Shown here piece after piece: positions 16,901 to 27,350 of a DNA stretch of 59,778 bases (the stretch's first letter is position 1; each line of letters starts with the position of its first letter). The stretch comes from Gemmatimonadales bacterium (GTDB taxonomy: Bacteria > Gemmatimonadota > Gemmatimonadetes > Palauibacterales > Palauibacteraceae), in assembly GCA_009841005.1 (NCBI GenBank), contig VXMR01000062.1:1-59778 (forward strand), written 5' to 3'. The notes under the pieces were generated by a model. It saw only the letters and a program-made list of their open reading frames with translations. It was not told the DNA's origin and searched no databases. Position numbers and translations under genes: made by a program.

Positions 16901-18865
16901 TTGAGCTTCCTCTACCTGTCAGCGCTGGCGCTCGGGCTGAGCGTCGTCGTGCCCCTCATCCTCCACCTGCGGCGGCGCCAGACCGACCGGCGCGTGTCCT
17001 TTCCGGCGCTCCGCTACCTGAGCCGCGCGGAAGACGCGCGCTCGAGGTCGCTCGCGGCCTCGGACCTGCTCCTGCTCGCCGTGCGGATCGGCCTCCTGAT
17101 CGCGCTCGCGCTCGCCGCAGCGGGTCCGCTCATCGGGCGGGGCGGGGCCCACGACCACGAGCCGACGGACCTCGCGCTCATCGTGGACAACTCGGCGAGC
17201 GTCGGGCGGCTGGACGAGGACCGCCTCCTGTTCGAGTCGCTCGTGGAACTCGCCCGGTCGGCGCTCGCTGCGGCCCGTCCGGAAGACCGCGTGTGGCTCT
17301 TCCCCACCGTCGGGGAACCGCTCGCGGCCGGCGTCTCGGCAGGGCGCGCAGCGCCGGCGCTCGGGCAGCTCCGGCCGACGGACGGCGCGGCCGACCTGGC
17401 CGCCGCCGTGGCCCGGGCGGCCGCGGCGCTCCCTGCCGACGGCGAGCGGCGGCGAGAAATCCAGTTGCTGTCGGATCTCCAGGCTTCGGCGCTGCGGACC
17501 GCCCCGGCGGCGGCCGGCGACGCCGCCCCCCTCGTGGCCTACGCGCCGCGGCCGCCGGCCGAGCCGAACGGGGCTCTCGTCGATGTCGAACTCACCGGCG
17601 GCACGACCGCGCCGTCGGGGACGGGACACGGCGTCATCGTGCGGAGCGCGCGCAGCGGGCCGGCCGCCGCGGCGGAAGCCGACATCCGCCTCGAACTCGA
17701 CGGACGGCTCGCCGGCGCCGCCCGCGCCCCGTGGGGAGCGAGCGCCATCCTCGGCCTTCCCGAACTCGGTCCCGGGCTGCACGAGGGTCGGCTGGAGGTG
17801 GACCCCGCCGGCGCGCGGGCCGACGATCTGCGCTACTTCGCGATCCGGATCGTGCCTCCGCCCACGGTCCGCTTCCACGGCGACCCGACGAGCTTCGTCG
17901 GACTCGGGATCGAAACGCTCCGCGATGGAGGGCGGCTGGGAGCGGGAGGAAACGGGGCCGTCGCGGTCGTGGACGGGGATGCGAGCGTCGGCGCGCCGTG
18001 GGAGGGCGCGGGGACCGTCGTCTTCGTTCCGCCCGAGGACCCGGTGGATCTCGCGGCCTTCAACCAGGGACTGGCCTCCCTCGGGATCGCCTGGCAGGCG
18101 CGCATCGATGCGGGATCGGGCGACCTTGGACTCGCGGAGCCGGAGGCCGCGTTCTCGCTTTCGGGGGTTCGGGTCCGGCAGCGCTATCTCCTTCGCGCGA
18201 CGGGCGGCGGGTCGGCCGCCGACACGGCGCTGCTCCGCACGGAAGACGGCGAGCCCTGGCTCATCCGCACGGAGTCGGATGATCGGATGGCGTTGGTCCT
18301 CGCTTCGCCGCTCACCGCCGGCGCGAGCGATCTCCCCGCGCATCCCGCCATGGTCCCCTTCCTCGAAGCGCTCCTCGTGCACTGGTCGCACCTGGCCACC
18401 TGGCCCTTCGCCGATTTCGGCGCCGGGCGGCCGCTGACCCTCCCCGAGTGGGCGAGCGAGGTCGAATCCCCCGACGGGACGGTGCGCGGCGTGGAGGGCG
18501 GAGCGCGGTTTACCCCGCTCAAGGCGGGGGTGTATGCGGTCCGGGGTACCGGGAGCGACGGGGCGGGCGCGGAGACGCACTTCGCGGCGAACGTGCCGGC
18601 GGAGGAGGCCGATCCCACGCCGATGACGCGGCGCGGCCTCGAGGAACTGTTCGCCGGCCGGCCGGTATTCACGGCAGGCCCCGACGCGAGCGCCTGGGAA
18701 GACGGTATCTTTCGAGCGCGGCGGGGCCGGGACATGGCCCCGTGGCTGATCGCGCTCGCGCTCGCGCTGATCGGGATCGAGCTGTACCTGGCGACGCCGG
18801 GCCGGTCGCGACGCCCGAGCGCGGACGGTGAAGGGAGCGAGGTGACATCGGGCGCGTCGAGCTGA
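16901..18865 (+). CDS. BatA-like membrane protein with N-terminal BatA and VWA domains
   Basis: A 654-residue inner-membrane protein. It begins with the BatA N-terminal module (FLYLSALALGLSVVVPLILHLRRR, then two basic turns and a second helix at about residues 55-75), followed by a VWA-like domain whose metal site reads LIVDNSASVG, a long beta-rich periplasmic region and a last helix WLIALALALIGIELYLA. Such proteins accompany DUF58 and MoxR in aerotolerance or envelope-stress loci. The only start fitting the N-terminus is TTG 16901. Its present upstream sequence is the edge of a MITE, with just GGGTGG nearby, so expression may be altered by the insertion. Confidence 0.87.
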   Translation: MSFLYLSALALGLSVVVPLILHLRRRQTDRRVSFPALRYLSRAEDARSRSLAASDLLLLAVRIGLLIALALAAAGPLIGRGGAHDHEPTDLALIVDNSASVGRLDEDRLLFESLVELARSALAAARPEDRVWLFPTVGEPLAAGVSAGRAAPALGQLRPTDGAADLAAAVARAAAALPADGERRREIQLLSDLQASALRTAPAAAGDAAPLVAYAPRPPAEPNGALVDVELTGGTTAPSGTGHGVIVRSARSGPAAAAEADIRLELDGRLAGAARAPWGASAILGLPELGPGLHEGRLEVDPAGARADDLRYFAIRIVPPPTVRFHGDPTSFVGLGIETLRDGGRLGAGGNGAVAVVDGDASVGAPWEGAGTVVFVPPEDPVDLAAFNQGLASLGIAWQARIDAGSGDLGLAEPEAAFSLSGVRVRQRYLLRATGGGSAADTALLRTEDGEPWLIRTESDDRMALVLASPLTAGASDLPAHPAMVPFLEALLVHWSHLATWPFADFGAGRPLTLPEWASEVESPDGTVRGVEGGARFTPLKAGVYAVRGTGSDGAGAETHFAANVPAEEADPTPMTRRGLEELFAGRPVFTAGPDASAWEDGIFRARRGRDMAPWLIALALALIGIELYLATPGRSRRPSADGEGSEVTSGASS

Positions 18866-18888
18866 TTCGAACGTCGTTCCTCCAGACC

Positions 18889-21800
18889 GTGCGAGCCGCC
18901 GGAGTCCCGGAGGCGCTCTCGCGGCGTGGTGCCCGTGCGCTAGTCCACCCGCTCCCGGGTGCGGGACCCGCCGCGCTCGCGCTCGCGCTCGACGACCTGG
19001 CCGTCGGCGCCCCCGTCGTCCTCGTCGCCGAGACTCCCGAGCGGGCCGACGCGCTCCACGAGGACCTCCGCACGCTCGGCGCGAGCGGCGCCCGCTGTTA
19101 TCCGCAGCGAGAGGCCCTCCCGTACGAAGATGCGGACCCTCACGTCGAGATCGAGGCCCAGCGCGTGGAGGCGACGGGGGCGCTCCTCGGCGGGCGCTGC
19201 CGCATCCTCACGACGACGGCCCGCGCGCTCGCCGAACGCGCGCCGATCCCCGTCGGGCCCGGCACGAGTCTCGCGCTCACGGTGCGGCGCGGGGCCGCGC
19301 ACCCGCTGGCCGAACTCGGCCACCGTCTCGAGGAGATGGGCTTCGACCGCACCCACACGGTGCGTGAGGTCGGGGATTATGCGATCCGCGGCGGGATCGT
19401 GGATCTGTTCCCGTTCGGACATCCCGCGCCGCTTCGGATCGAACTCTGGGGCGACGAGGTGGAGTCCGTGCGCCGCTTCGACGCACTCACACAGCGTTCG
19501 ACCGAACCCCTGGAGAGCGTCGATGTCCTCCCGGTCGCGCTGCGGAGTTCGGAGACGGCGGGCGACGTGGAGCGGCGCGCCCTCGTCGAGACGCTCCCTC
19601 CGACGGCGGTCGCCCTGATCCTCGACCCGGAAGGGGGCGTCCGGGCCCGCGCACGCCTTTGGGATGAGGTCCGCGACGCCCGGAAGCGCGTCGGAGCCGG
19701 CGCGGAGCCGTCTGAGTCCCTCGTCCTCCCGCCCTCCGAGGCGGAGCAGCGGCTTGCGGCGTTCCGCCGTCTCGAATTCACGGCCCCGGAGCAGGGGGCG
19801 CCGGCCGCGATCCGGCTTCCCGTCGAACCTCCGCCCGCCATAGACCGCGACATGAAGCGGCTCGTGGCGGAGATCGGTACGGCGCGGGCCCGCGGAGAAC
19901 GATTCGTCGTCTTCTGCGACAACGACGGCCAGGTCGAGCGGCTGGAGGAGATCCTCACCGAACGCGGGGGCGCCGCGCTCGCGCGCGAGGTCGCCCTCGC
20001 CATCGGATCCCTCAGCGGCGGGTTCAGGGTCGGGGTTCCCGGCACCCTGCTCGTCCTCACGGATCACGAGGTGTTTCGGCGGCGGTATCGCCGCCACCGC
20101 GTCCGGCTGCGCGGCGCTGCGACCATCGAGTCCATCGCGGCCATCGAACCCGGAGACTACGTGGTTCACATGGAGCACGGGATCGGCCGCTATATGGGCC
20201 TTGAGCGCGTCGAAGTGCGCGGCGAGACGATCGAGACGATGGAGATCCGCTACGCCGACGGCGAGATCCTGAGACTCCCGCACTATCGGCTGGACCTCAT
20301 CGAACGCTGGAGCGCCGCCGGCTCCGACGCCCGGCCGCCGACGGTCCACAAGCTGGGCCGACGGAAGTGGAAGCAACTCCGGAACCGGACCGTCGCGGCG
20401 ATCGAGGCCACGGCGGTCGAACTCCTCCAACTCTACGCGCGCCGCAAGATGTCGCCCGGGCGCGCCTTTCCCGCCGAGACCGCGTGGCAGCGCGAGATGG
20501 AATCCGCCTTCCTCTACGATGAGACGCCGGATCAGCTCGGCGCCTGGGAGGCCGTCCGCCGGGATCTCGAGGCGCCGGTCCCGATGGATCGCCTCGTCTG
20601 CGGGGACGTCGGCTTCGGGAAGACGGAGGTCGCGATTCGCGCGGCGTTCAAGGCGGTACAGGACGGCGCCCAGGTCGCCGTGCTCGCCCCGACCACGATC
20701 CTCGCGGACCAGCATCTCGCCACCTTCCGCGAGCGCCTCGCGGGCTTCCCCGTGCACGTGGACGGGCTGTCGCGCTTCCGCACCCCCCGTGAGCAGCGCG
20801 AAGTCGTCGCGGGACTCCGGGCCGGGACCATCGACATCGTCATCGGCACGCACCGGCTCCTCTCCCGCGACGTCGAATTCCGCGACCTGGGCCTCCTCAT
20901 CGTCGACGAGGAGCAGCGTTTCGGGGTCCGCCAGAAGGAGCGGCTGAAGGAGTACCGCGAGACGGTGGACGTCCTAACCCTCACGGCGACGCCCATCCCC
21001 CGGACCCTTCACCTTGCGCTCGGCGGGCTGCGCGACCTCTCCACGATCCGCACACCGCCGCGAAACCGCATGCCGATCATCACGCACGTGCTGTCGTGGG
21101 ACGACGGGATTCTGGAGGAGGCGCTGCGGCGCGAGTTCGACCGCGGCGGCCAGGTGTTCTTCGTCCACGACCGCGTCGAGACGATCCGCGCCGTCGCGAG
21201 CCGGGTCGAGAGACTGATGCCCGAAGCGCGGGCCGCGATCGCGCACGGCCAGATGCCTGAGCGCGACCTCGAGGACGTGATGCACCGCTTCGTCCGCGGC
21301 GAGCTCGATCTCCTCATCTGCACGTCCATCATCGAGAACGGACTCGACGTCCCGTCCGCGAACACGATGATCGTCCACCGGGCCCAGAACTTCGGCCTCG
21401 CCCAGCTCTACCAGCTGCGGGGGCGGGTCGGCCGCTCGCACCGCCGGGCCTACTGCTATCTCGTCGTCCCCTCCGATGTCGCCCCGGATGCGGCGGAGCG
21501 GCTGCGGGTCCTGGAGCACCACACGGAACTGGGCTCGGGATACCAGGTCGCGCTCAAGGACCTCGAGTTGCGGGGGGCGGGGAACCTGCTGGGCGGAGAG
21601 CAGAGCGGCTTCGCGACCGCGGTGGGGATCGAGACGTGGCAGCGGCTCGTCGAGAGCACGCTCAGGCGATTGAAGGGAGAATCGTCGGACCCCGTGCCGC
21701 GCGCCCGGGTCTCCGTGGACGGAGAATCGTTCCTCCCCGATGCCTACGTCGCCGGGTCCCCGGTAAAGATGCATCTCTATCGCCGTCTCTCACGTCTCAC

Positions 21801-22188
21801 GAAGTGGGAAGAGGTGAAGTTGTTCCGCGCGGAACTCGAGGATCGCTTCGGTCGCCTTCCTCTCCCCGCGGCGCGTCTCATCGCGGCGGGGGAACTCCGG
21901 ATTCTCGGGGCGGCGATCGGCGCGGACTGGATCCGGGCCTCCGACGACGACGCCCGAATCTCGTTCGAAGCGACGGCCTCGCCGCAGCTCAGGCTCCTCA
22001 CGAACGCGCTCGCGGACCGCCAGTTGCACGTTGAAGTACGGCGGCTCGAACCGTTATCGTTGGTCCTGCGACGGGCGGGAACCGAGCCCCTCCTGCCGAT
22101 GCTGGTCGAAGCCCTGGGGATCCTGGCGGCGCCGGGGCGCGCGGAGGCGAGGGAAACGAGAACTGCGGTGACCGCGGGAGGAGTCTAG
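18889..22188 (+). CDS. mfd: Transcription-repair coupling factor
   Basis: Mfd removes RNA polymerase stalled at DNA damage and recruits UvrA. About 1099 residues: UvrB-like N-terminal part ([27 protein letters not shown]), the polymerase-interacting domain starting [18 protein letters not shown] (about residue 421), then superfamily 2 helicase motifs: Walker [10 protein letters not shown] (about 572), DEEQ box [11 protein letters not shown] (about 673), TATPIPRTL, and the TRG region [19 protein letters not shown]-terminal domain follows. GTG 18889 is the first standard start; homology-like sequence continues about 10 codons upstream (VELIRTSFLQ), so an unusual earlier start is possible. Confidence 0.97.
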   Translation: MRAAGVPEALSRRGARALVHPLPGAGPAALALALDDLAVGAPVVLVAETPERADALHEDLRTLGASGARCYPQREALPYEDADPHVEIEAQRVEATGALLGGRCRILTTTARALAERAPIPVGPGTSLALTVRRGAAHPLAELGHRLEEMGFDRTHTVREVGDYAIRGGIVDLFPFGHPAPLRIELWGDEVESVRRFDALTQRSTEPLESVDVLPVALRSSETAGDVERRALVETLPPTAVALILDPEGGVRARARLWDEVRDARKRVGAGAEPSESLVLPPSEAEQRLAAFRRLEFTAPEQGAPAAIRLPVEPPPAIDRDMKRLVAEIGTARARGERFVVFCDNDGQVERLEEILTERGGAALAREVALAIGSLSGGFRVGVPGTLLVLTDHEVFRRRYRRHRVRLRGAATIESIAAIEPGDYVVHMEHGIGRYMGLERVEVRGETIETMEIRYADGEILRLPHYRLDLIERWSAAGSDARPPTVHKLGRRKWKQLRNRTVAAIEATAVELLQLYARRKMSPGRAFPAETAWQREMESAFLYDETPDQLGAWEAVRRDLEAPVPMDRLVCGDVGFGKTEVAIRAAFKAVQDGAQVAVLAPTTILADQHLATFRERLAGFPVHVDGLSRFRTPREQREVVAGLRAGTIDIVIGTHRLLSRDVEFRDLGLLIVDEEQRFGVRQKERLKEYRETVDVLTLTATPIPRTLHLALGGLRDLSTIRTPPRNRMPIITHVLSWDDGILEEALRREFDRGGQVFFVHDRVETIRAVASRVERLMPEARAAIAHGQMPERDLEDVMHRFVRGELDLLICTSIIENGLDVPSANTMIVHRAQNFGLAQLYQLRGRVGRSHRRAYCYLVVPSDVAPDAAERLRVLEHHTELGSGYQVALKDLELRGAGNLLGGEQSGFATAVGIETWQRLVESTLRRLKGESSDPVPRARVSVDGESFLPDAYVAGSPVKMHLYRRLSRLTKWEEVKLFRAELEDRFGRLPLPAARLIAAGELRILGAAIGADWIRASDDDARISFEATASPQLRLLTNALADRQLHVEVRRLEPLSLVLRRAGTEPLLPMLVEALGILAAPGRAEARETRTAVTAGGV

Positions 22189-22189
22189 C

Positions 22190-23593
22190 GTGATCGATAT
22201 CAATCCTGGAACGAAGTCCGTGCGGGCCGGAGCCAGTCTGCTCACGGCGGCCCTCACCCTCATCGCCCCGCTCTCCGGGCTTCAGGAGAACGAGCCCGCG
22301 GCGCCCGACACCGTGCCGACGACGGAGTTTCCCCCCGGTGTGGAACCGCTGGACCGGATCGTGGCCGTCGTCGGCGACACGGCGGTCCTGTTCTCCGACA
22401 TCCAGGTCACGCTCTACCAGTTGCAGGCCCGCGGCGCGCGCGTTCCGCCCGAAGGGACCGAACGCTGGGACGCGTTCGCCCGCGAAGTGCTCGAGGCGAT
22501 GATCGACGACCTCATCTACCTCCAGCAGGCGAAGAACGCGGGCGTCACGGTGCCCGAGGACCGCGTGACCGAGATGGCGGACAGCTATTTCGCGGAGAGA
22601 CGATCCCTGTTCTCCTCGGATGATGAGATGATGCTGGCGGTGGAGGAGACGGGCATGAACATGCTCCAGTTCCGCCAGATGCTCCGCTCCCAGGCCCATG
22701 CCGAGGGGCTGCGCCAGGCCTACCGGTTCGAACTCGAGCAGCGCACGGACCTGCCGCCGGTCATCGTCAGCGAGGAGGAGGTCGAGGCCGCGTTCGAGGA
22801 GTTCGCGCAGAACCAGCCGCCCCGCCCCGCGCTCGTCTCGTTCAACCGGCTCGTGGTCACGCCGCTGCCGAGCGGCGAGGCGCGGGATAGCGTCCTGGCG
22901 CGCACGATCCGCGTTCAGAACGACTTCGCGAACGACGAGGAGGAGTTCTCCGTCCTCGCCCGCCGCCATTCCGACGATGAAGGGACCAGGGAGCAGGGCG
23001 GCGAGTTGGGCTGGATGAGCCGCGATCTGCTCGTGAAGCCGTTCGGCGACGCCGCGTGGACGACACGCCCCGGCCAGACGGTGGGTCCGGTGCAAACGCA
23101 GTTCGGACTCCACTTCATCAAGATCGAGCGCCAGCGGGGGGCGGAGCGTTTTCTGCGTCACATCCTCCTGCGACCCGAGATCAAGGATGAGGACATCGAG
23201 GAAGCCCGGACGCTCGCGATTCAGATCGCGGACAGCCTGCGGGCGGGCTCCGACCCGGAGCGACTCGTGGCCCTGTTCCGCGGACAGGTGGCGGATGAGG
23301 CGATCCGCTTCGACGACGTCTCGCTCGCGAGTCTCGTCAGCCAGTTCACGGGCGCGGGCGGTGAGTCCGGACTCACCGCCCCGACGGAGGGGATGGTGTA
23401 CGGGCCGCTGCCGATGGAGCGTGGCGGGCCCACCGAGTTCGGGCTCGTCCATGTCCTGACGTTCCGTCCCGAAGGCCCGATCGAGATCGGCGACGTGCGG
23501 GATCAGATCCGGCAGAGCCTCCGCACTCGCAAGCAGATCGACATCATTCTCCAGGAGGTGCGTGCCAACACCTACATCGATGTGAGATTCTGA
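22190..23593 (+). CDS. SurA-like periplasmic chaperone/peptidyl-prolyl isomerase
   Basis: A 467-residue exported protein. A signal sequence (about residues 12-30) is followed by the SurA N-terminal module (DRIVAVVGDTAVLFSDI, then a helical region to about 190), a parvulin domain (about 205-310, with ARRHSDDEGTREQGGELGW and GPVQTQFGLHFIKI) and a second, degenerate parvulin-like region. SurA proteins escort outer-membrane proteins through the periplasm. GTG 22190 begins 2 nt after the mfd stop and is preceded by GGGAGGAG at proper distance. The second parvulin-like part lacks the usual motif and may only bind. Confidence 0.9.
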   Translation: MIDINPGTKSVRAGASLLTAALTLIAPLSGLQENEPAAPDTVPTTEFPPGVEPLDRIVAVVGDTAVLFSDIQVTLYQLQARGARVPPEGTERWDAFAREVLEAMIDDLIYLQQAKNAGVTVPEDRVTEMADSYFAERRSLFSSDDEMMLAVEETGMNMLQFRQMLRSQAHAEGLRQAYRFELEQRTDLPPVIVSEEEVEAAFEEFAQNQPPRPALVSFNRLVVTPLPSGEARDSVLARTIRVQNDFANDEEEFSVLARRHSDDEGTREQGGELGWMSRDLLVKPFGDAAWTTRPGQTVGPVQTQFGLHFIKIERQRGAERFLRHILLRPEIKDEDIEEARTLAIQIADSLRAGSDPERLVALFRGQVADEAIRFDDVSLASLVSQFTGAGGESGLTAPTEGMVYGPLPMERGGPTEFGLVHVLTFRPEGPIEIGDVRDQIRQSLRTRKQIDIILQEVRANTYIDVRF

Positions 23594-23598
23594 GGGGG

Positions 23599-24555
23599 AT
23601 GACCCACATGCCGCGCCTCGGGATCACGCTGGGGGATCCGCGCGGGATCGGGCCGGAGGTGACCGCGGCGGCGCTCTCCTCGTTCTCGGGGATGGACGGG
23701 ATCGAAGCGGTCCTGGTGGGGCCGCGGTCGCTCGGCGAGGTGGAGGATCACCTGGAAGGAGTGCCCCGGGAGACGGTGGGAGACTGGGACCCCACGGGCG
23801 GCGAGCGGCTCGCGGGCCTGCTGTCGGGGCGGGCCATCGAACGGGCCGTGGCGATGGCGCGGACGGGAGAGATCGACGGAATCGTCACGGCTCCGATCAG
23901 CAAGACCGCGCTGCGGGCCGCGGGGTACGCGCACCCGGGTCACACGGAGTTTCTCCAGGAACTGGCGGGAGCGCACGAGGTCACGATGATGATGTCCGCC
24001 GAGCGCACGCCGCTCGGCGGACCGCTGCGCCTCGCGCTCCTCACCGCGCATCTCCCCCTGCGCGACGTGCCCTCCGTGCTCAATGTGGACCTTTTCGCAC
24101 GCAGATCGCAGATCGCGATCGAAGCGCTGCGCGCCTGGTGGGGGATCGAGCGGCCCCGCCTCGCCTTCGCGGGGCTCAATCCGCACGCGGGCGAAGGCGG
24201 ACTCTTCGGCGATGAGGAGATCGAAGTGTTCGCGCCGGCGCTCGCGCGGCTCGCTGCGGATCCCGGCGTGGAAGTCTTCGGCATCTTCCCCGGGGACACC
24301 GTCTTCCTGAAGGCGCTCTCGGGGGAGGTGGACCTCGTCGTGACGCCCTACCACGACGTGGGGCTCGCGGTGCTGAAGACGATCGCGATGAACGAAGGCG
24401 TGAACGTGACGGCGGGGCTCCCCTTCCCGCGAACGTCTCCGGATCACGGCACGGCGATGGACATCGCGGGCCGCGGGATCGCGGATCCGGGAGCGATGCG
24501 GGCCGCCATCGACCTCTGCGCCCGGTTCTGCGCGGCGCGGGTTGCTGCGGGATGA
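23599..24555 (+). CDS. pdxA: 4-hydroxythreonine-4-phosphate dehydrogenase
   Basis: PdxA makes the amino-ketone that PdxJ condenses into pyridoxine phosphate. The 318-residue protein shows GITLGDPRGIGPEV, the metal-binding TAPISKTALRAAGYAHPGHTE, GLNPHAGEGGLFGDEE, VTPYHDVGL and FPRTSPDHGTAMDIAG; the three histidines that bind the divalent metal are visible in the last parts. ATG 23599 is used; ATG 23608 is possible. The end overlaps ftsE by ATGA. The gene upstream encodes a SurA-like protein, an order also seen in proteobacteria (surA-pdxA). Confidence 0.95.
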   Translation: MTHMPRLGITLGDPRGIGPEVTAAALSSFSGMDGIEAVLVGPRSLGEVEDHLEGVPRETVGDWDPTGGERLAGLLSGRAIERAVAMARTGEIDGIVTAPISKTALRAAGYAHPGHTEFLQELAGAHEVTMMMSAERTPLGGPLRLALLTAHLPLRDVPSVLNVDLFARRSQIAIEALRAWWGIERPRLAFAGLNPHAGEGGLFGDEEIEVFAPALARLAADPGVEVFGIFPGDTVFLKALSGEVDLVVTPYHDVGLAVLKTIAMNEGVNVTAGLPFPRTSPDHGTAMDIAGRGIADPGAMRAAIDLCARFCAARVAAG

Positions 24556-25220
24556 TCTCGCTGAGAGATGTCTCGAAGGCCTATCCGCGCTCCGGAGACG
24601 CGCTTCGGGGGGTGTCCTTCCGTCTCCGGAAGGGGGAGTTCGCCTTCCTCACCGGACCCTCGGGGGCGGGCAAGTCGACGGTGCTGGAACTGATCCACTT
24701 CCAGACCCGACCGACCGAAGGCGAGGTTCAGGTCTCACGCTACAACTCGAGGCGGGTCCGCCGCCGGGATATTCCGGCGCTGCGACGGCGCGTGGGGTTC
24801 GTGTTTCAGGATTTCAAGCTGCTGGAGCGGCTGACCGCCGCGGAGAACGTGGCCTTCGCGCTCGAAGTCATCGGGACCCCGCGACGCGAGATCGCGGGCC
24901 GCGTACAGCGGCTGCTGAGTCAGGTCGGGCTCGCCGCCCGCCACCGCTCGCGACCATCGGAGCTGTCGGGCGGTGAACGGCAGCGCGTCGCGGTGGCGCG
25001 CGCCCTCGCCACGGAACCGCGGATCCTCCTCGCGGACGAGCCCACGGGCAACCTAGATCCCGACGCCGCGGGGGGCGTGTTCGAGCTGTTCCGCATGCTG
25101 AACCGGCTCGGCACGGCCGTGCTCATGGCCACGCACGACGCGGACTTCGTGCGCCGACACCCGGACATCCGTCGACTCGAGCTGGAGGACGGGCGACTTG
25201 CCCGCGACTCCGCCGCATGA
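24552..25220 (+). CDS. ftsE: Cell division ATP-binding protein FtsE
   Basis: The 222-residue ABC ATPase that with FtsX couples cytoplasmic division signals to periplasmic wall hydrolases. Walker A GPSGAGKST (about residues 36-44), Q-loop FVFQDFKLL, signature LSGGERQRVAVARAL, Walker B ILLADEPTGNLD and the switch histidine in MATHD are all intact. The start overlaps pdxA (ATGA) and the stop overlaps ftsX (ATGA). Confidence 0.95.
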   Translation: MISLRDVSKAYPRSGDALRGVSFRLRKGEFAFLTGPSGAGKSTVLELIHFQTRPTEGEVQVSRYNSRRVRRRDIPALRRRVGFVFQDFKLLERLTAAENVAFALEVIGTPRREIAGRVQRLLSQVGLAARHRSRPSELSGGERQRVAVARALATEPRILLADEPTGNLDPDAAGGVFELFRMLNRLGTAVLMATHDADFVRRHPDIRRLELEDGRLARDSAA

Positions 25221-26092
25221 GATTCATGCGCGAGGCGCTCGCCGGCTTCCGGCGCACCCCTCTGCTGTGCGCCCTCTCGATCGGGGCGACCGGGCTCAGC
25301 CTCGTGATCCTCGGCCTCTTCGGGCTCGTTGCGCACAATATCGGCGGCGTGATCGGCGACGTGGAACGCCGCGTGGAGGTCGTCGGCTACCTGCTCGATG
25401 ACGCCGGCTCGGAACAGGTGCGGGCCGCCCGGCGGGAGTTGGAGGCGCTCCCGGCGGTGGAATCCGTGCGCTACGTATCGAAGGACGACGCGCTGGAGCG
25501 GGCGCGGCGCGATCTCGTCGAGTTCTCGGACGTCTACGGGGAATTGCGGGTGAACCCGCTTCCGGCCTCGTTTCACCTCCGGCTCCGGGAGGGCTTCCGC
25601 ACGCCGGAAACGGTGTCGGAGACCGCGGGCGCGCTGGCGGCGTATCCGTTCATCGAGGAGGCGCGGTTCGGGGATGAGTGGGTGGAGCGGCTCTTCGCGC
25701 TGCGGAGCGCGGCGGTGGGGATCGCGCTGGCCCTGGGCGGCGGATTCGCCCTGATCGCGGTGCTTCTCATCGTCACGACGGTGCGCATGGCCATCCTCGC
25801 GCGCGGTGAAGAGATCGAGATCATGCAGATCGTGGGCGCGCGGGAAGGCTATATCCAGCGGCCCTTCCTTCTCGAAGGCGCGGTCACCGGGCTCGCGGGC
25901 GGGCTGCTGGCGCTCGGCGTGACGCGGCTCGCGTACGTCGTCTTCCCCATCCGTTTCGCCGCCATCGAATCGCTCGCGTGGCTCCCGCACCTCTGGACCG
26001 CGTCCGGCGTCGCAGCCGCCGCCCTCCTCGGCCTGCTCGCAGCCGCCTACTCCGTGCACCGTGAAGTGGGACGCGCGTATGGCCCGTCCTAG
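25217..26092 (+). CDS. ftsX: Cell division protein FtsX (permease-like)
   Basis: A 291-residue membrane subunit with four predicted helices: one near the N-terminus (LSIGATGLSLVILGLFGLVA), a periplasmic domain of about 110 residues carrying VEVVGYLLDDAG and VRYVSKDDALERAR, then three C-terminal helices with IMQIVGAREGYIQRPFLLEG between them. FtsX has no transport role; it passes ATP-driven movement of FtsE to EnvC-type activators. The gene overlaps ftsE and the envC-like gene, so a single coupled unit is likely. Confidence 0.95.
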   Translation: MRFMREALAGFRRTPLLCALSIGATGLSLVILGLFGLVAHNIGGVIGDVERRVEVVGYLLDDAGSEQVRAARRELEALPAVESVRYVSKDDALERARRDLVEFSDVYGELRVNPLPASFHLRLREGFRTPETVSETAGALAAYPFIEEARFGDEWVERLFALRSAAVGIALALGGGFALIAVLLIVTTVRMAILARGEEIEIMQIVGAREGYIQRPFLLEGAVTGLAGGLLALGVTRLAYVVFPIRFAAIESLAWLPHLWTASGVAAAALLGLLAAAYSVHREVGRAYGPS

Positions 26093-27350
26093 CCGTCCGT
26101 CCGGGGGGCGGAGTGCCGGGCGGCCCTGGGGTCTGCGACGCCGCGCGTGGGCGGCGCGGCTCGTCGGGGCCGTGAGCTTCGCCGTCGCGACGAGCCCGAC
26201 ATGGACCGCGCCCCTTCCCGCGATCGCGCAGGAGTCGTCGGATGTGCGGCGCCGCCTGGAGGAGAGCGAGGGACGGCTCGAACTCATCCGCGAGGAACGA
26301 CAGCGGCTGCGCCGGGAACTCGAGGGGATCGCGGGCCAGGTCACCGGCGACTCGGCCGAACTCGTGAACATCGAACGACAGATCGCTGCTTCGGCGAGCC
26401 TCCTGGCCGAGTTCGACGTTCAACGGCTCGCGCTCTCCGAGCAGCTCACGGCCATGACGCGCGAGATGCTGCTCACGCGCGACGAACTCGCGGCGCGCCA
26501 GGTCGTGCTGCGGGCGCGGCTCCGCGACATCTACAAGCGCGGCCCCCTCCGCACCGTCGAGGTGCTCCTCTCCTCCCGGTCGTTCTCGGACCTGCTCAAT
26601 CGCTACAGGTATCTCCGCGACATCGCCGTCTTCGACCGCATGCTCGTGGAGGACGTGAAGAAGCTGGAGGACACCCTCGCGGACCTGCGCGGCGGACTGA
26701 GCCGGGAAGGCGACCGGATCGCGCGCGTGCGAGCGGAGAATCGCCGGGAATACGACAAATTGGAGAGGTTGGAGCGGCAGAGGCAGGAGCGGTTGCGCCG
26801 ATTCGCCGACCGCCGCGACGAGGCGCAGTTGACGCTGGCCCGGCTGGCGGCGGAAGAGGCCGAGTTGCGGGCGCTCATGGCGGGGCTGGAAGAACGACGC
26901 CGCTCGGCGGAACGCGAGGCGGGCGCGGCGTCGGTCTCGTCGCTGACGACCGGGGATCTCGGGAGCCTCGCCTGGCCCGTCGAGGGGGAGGTCTTGTGGC
27001 GGTTCGGGCCCGAGCGGGAAGGACGCACGACGATCCCGCGGGAAGGGATCGGGATCGCGGCCCCGCGCGGCACGCCCGTGAACGCGGTGGACCGCGGCAC
27101 CGTCGCCTCCGTGGCGGCGCGCGCCTCGGGACTGACGGTGATCCTCGATCACGGCGGGGGTTTCTACTCGTCCTATCAGAAGCTCCGCGACGTCACGGTC
27201 GGCGAGGGACAGGCGGTCGGCGAGGGACAGGCGCTCGGCCACGTGGGCGGGGACGCCACCCGGCCACACATCGAGTTCCAGATCTACGAGCCGGGGACGG
27301 TGGGGCCCCGCGCGGTGGATCCGGTCCGGTGGCTGAGGGGTCGCCCGTGA
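26079..27350 (+). CDS. envC: EnvC-like murein hydrolase activator (degenerate LytM)
   Basis: A 423-residue exported coiled-coil protein. A signal sequence ends near PAIAQ; two long charged helical stretches (about residues 55-115 and 170-270) flank FDRMLVEDVKKLE, the arrangement of EnvC. The C-terminal LytM (M23) domain has lost most zinc ligands: the usual HxGIDIA reads REGIGIA, the second site is SYQKL, and the final HxHFE is PHIEFQ. It should therefore activate an amidase rather than cut the wall itself. ATG 26079 overlaps ftsX by 14 nt; a GTG at 26061 is an alternative. Position after ftsEX is strong support. Confidence 0.92.
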   Translation: MARPSRPSGGRSAGRPWGLRRRAWAARLVGAVSFAVATSPTWTAPLPAIAQESSDVRRRLEESEGRLELIREERQRLRRELEGIAGQVTGDSAELVNIERQIAASASLLAEFDVQRLALSEQLTAMTREMLLTRDELAARQVVLRARLRDIYKRGPLRTVEVLLSSRSFSDLLNRYRYLRDIAVFDRMLVEDVKKLEDTLADLRGGLSREGDRIARVRAENRREYDKLERLERQRQERLRRFADRRDEAQLTLARLAAEEAELRALMAGLEERRRSAEREAGAASVSSLTTGDLGSLAWPVEGEVLWRFGPEREGRTTIPREGIGIAAPRGTPVNAVDRGTVASVAARASGLTVILDHGGGFYSSYQKLRDVTVGEGQAVGEGQALGHVGGDATRPHIEFQIYEPGTVGPRAVDPVRWLRGRP

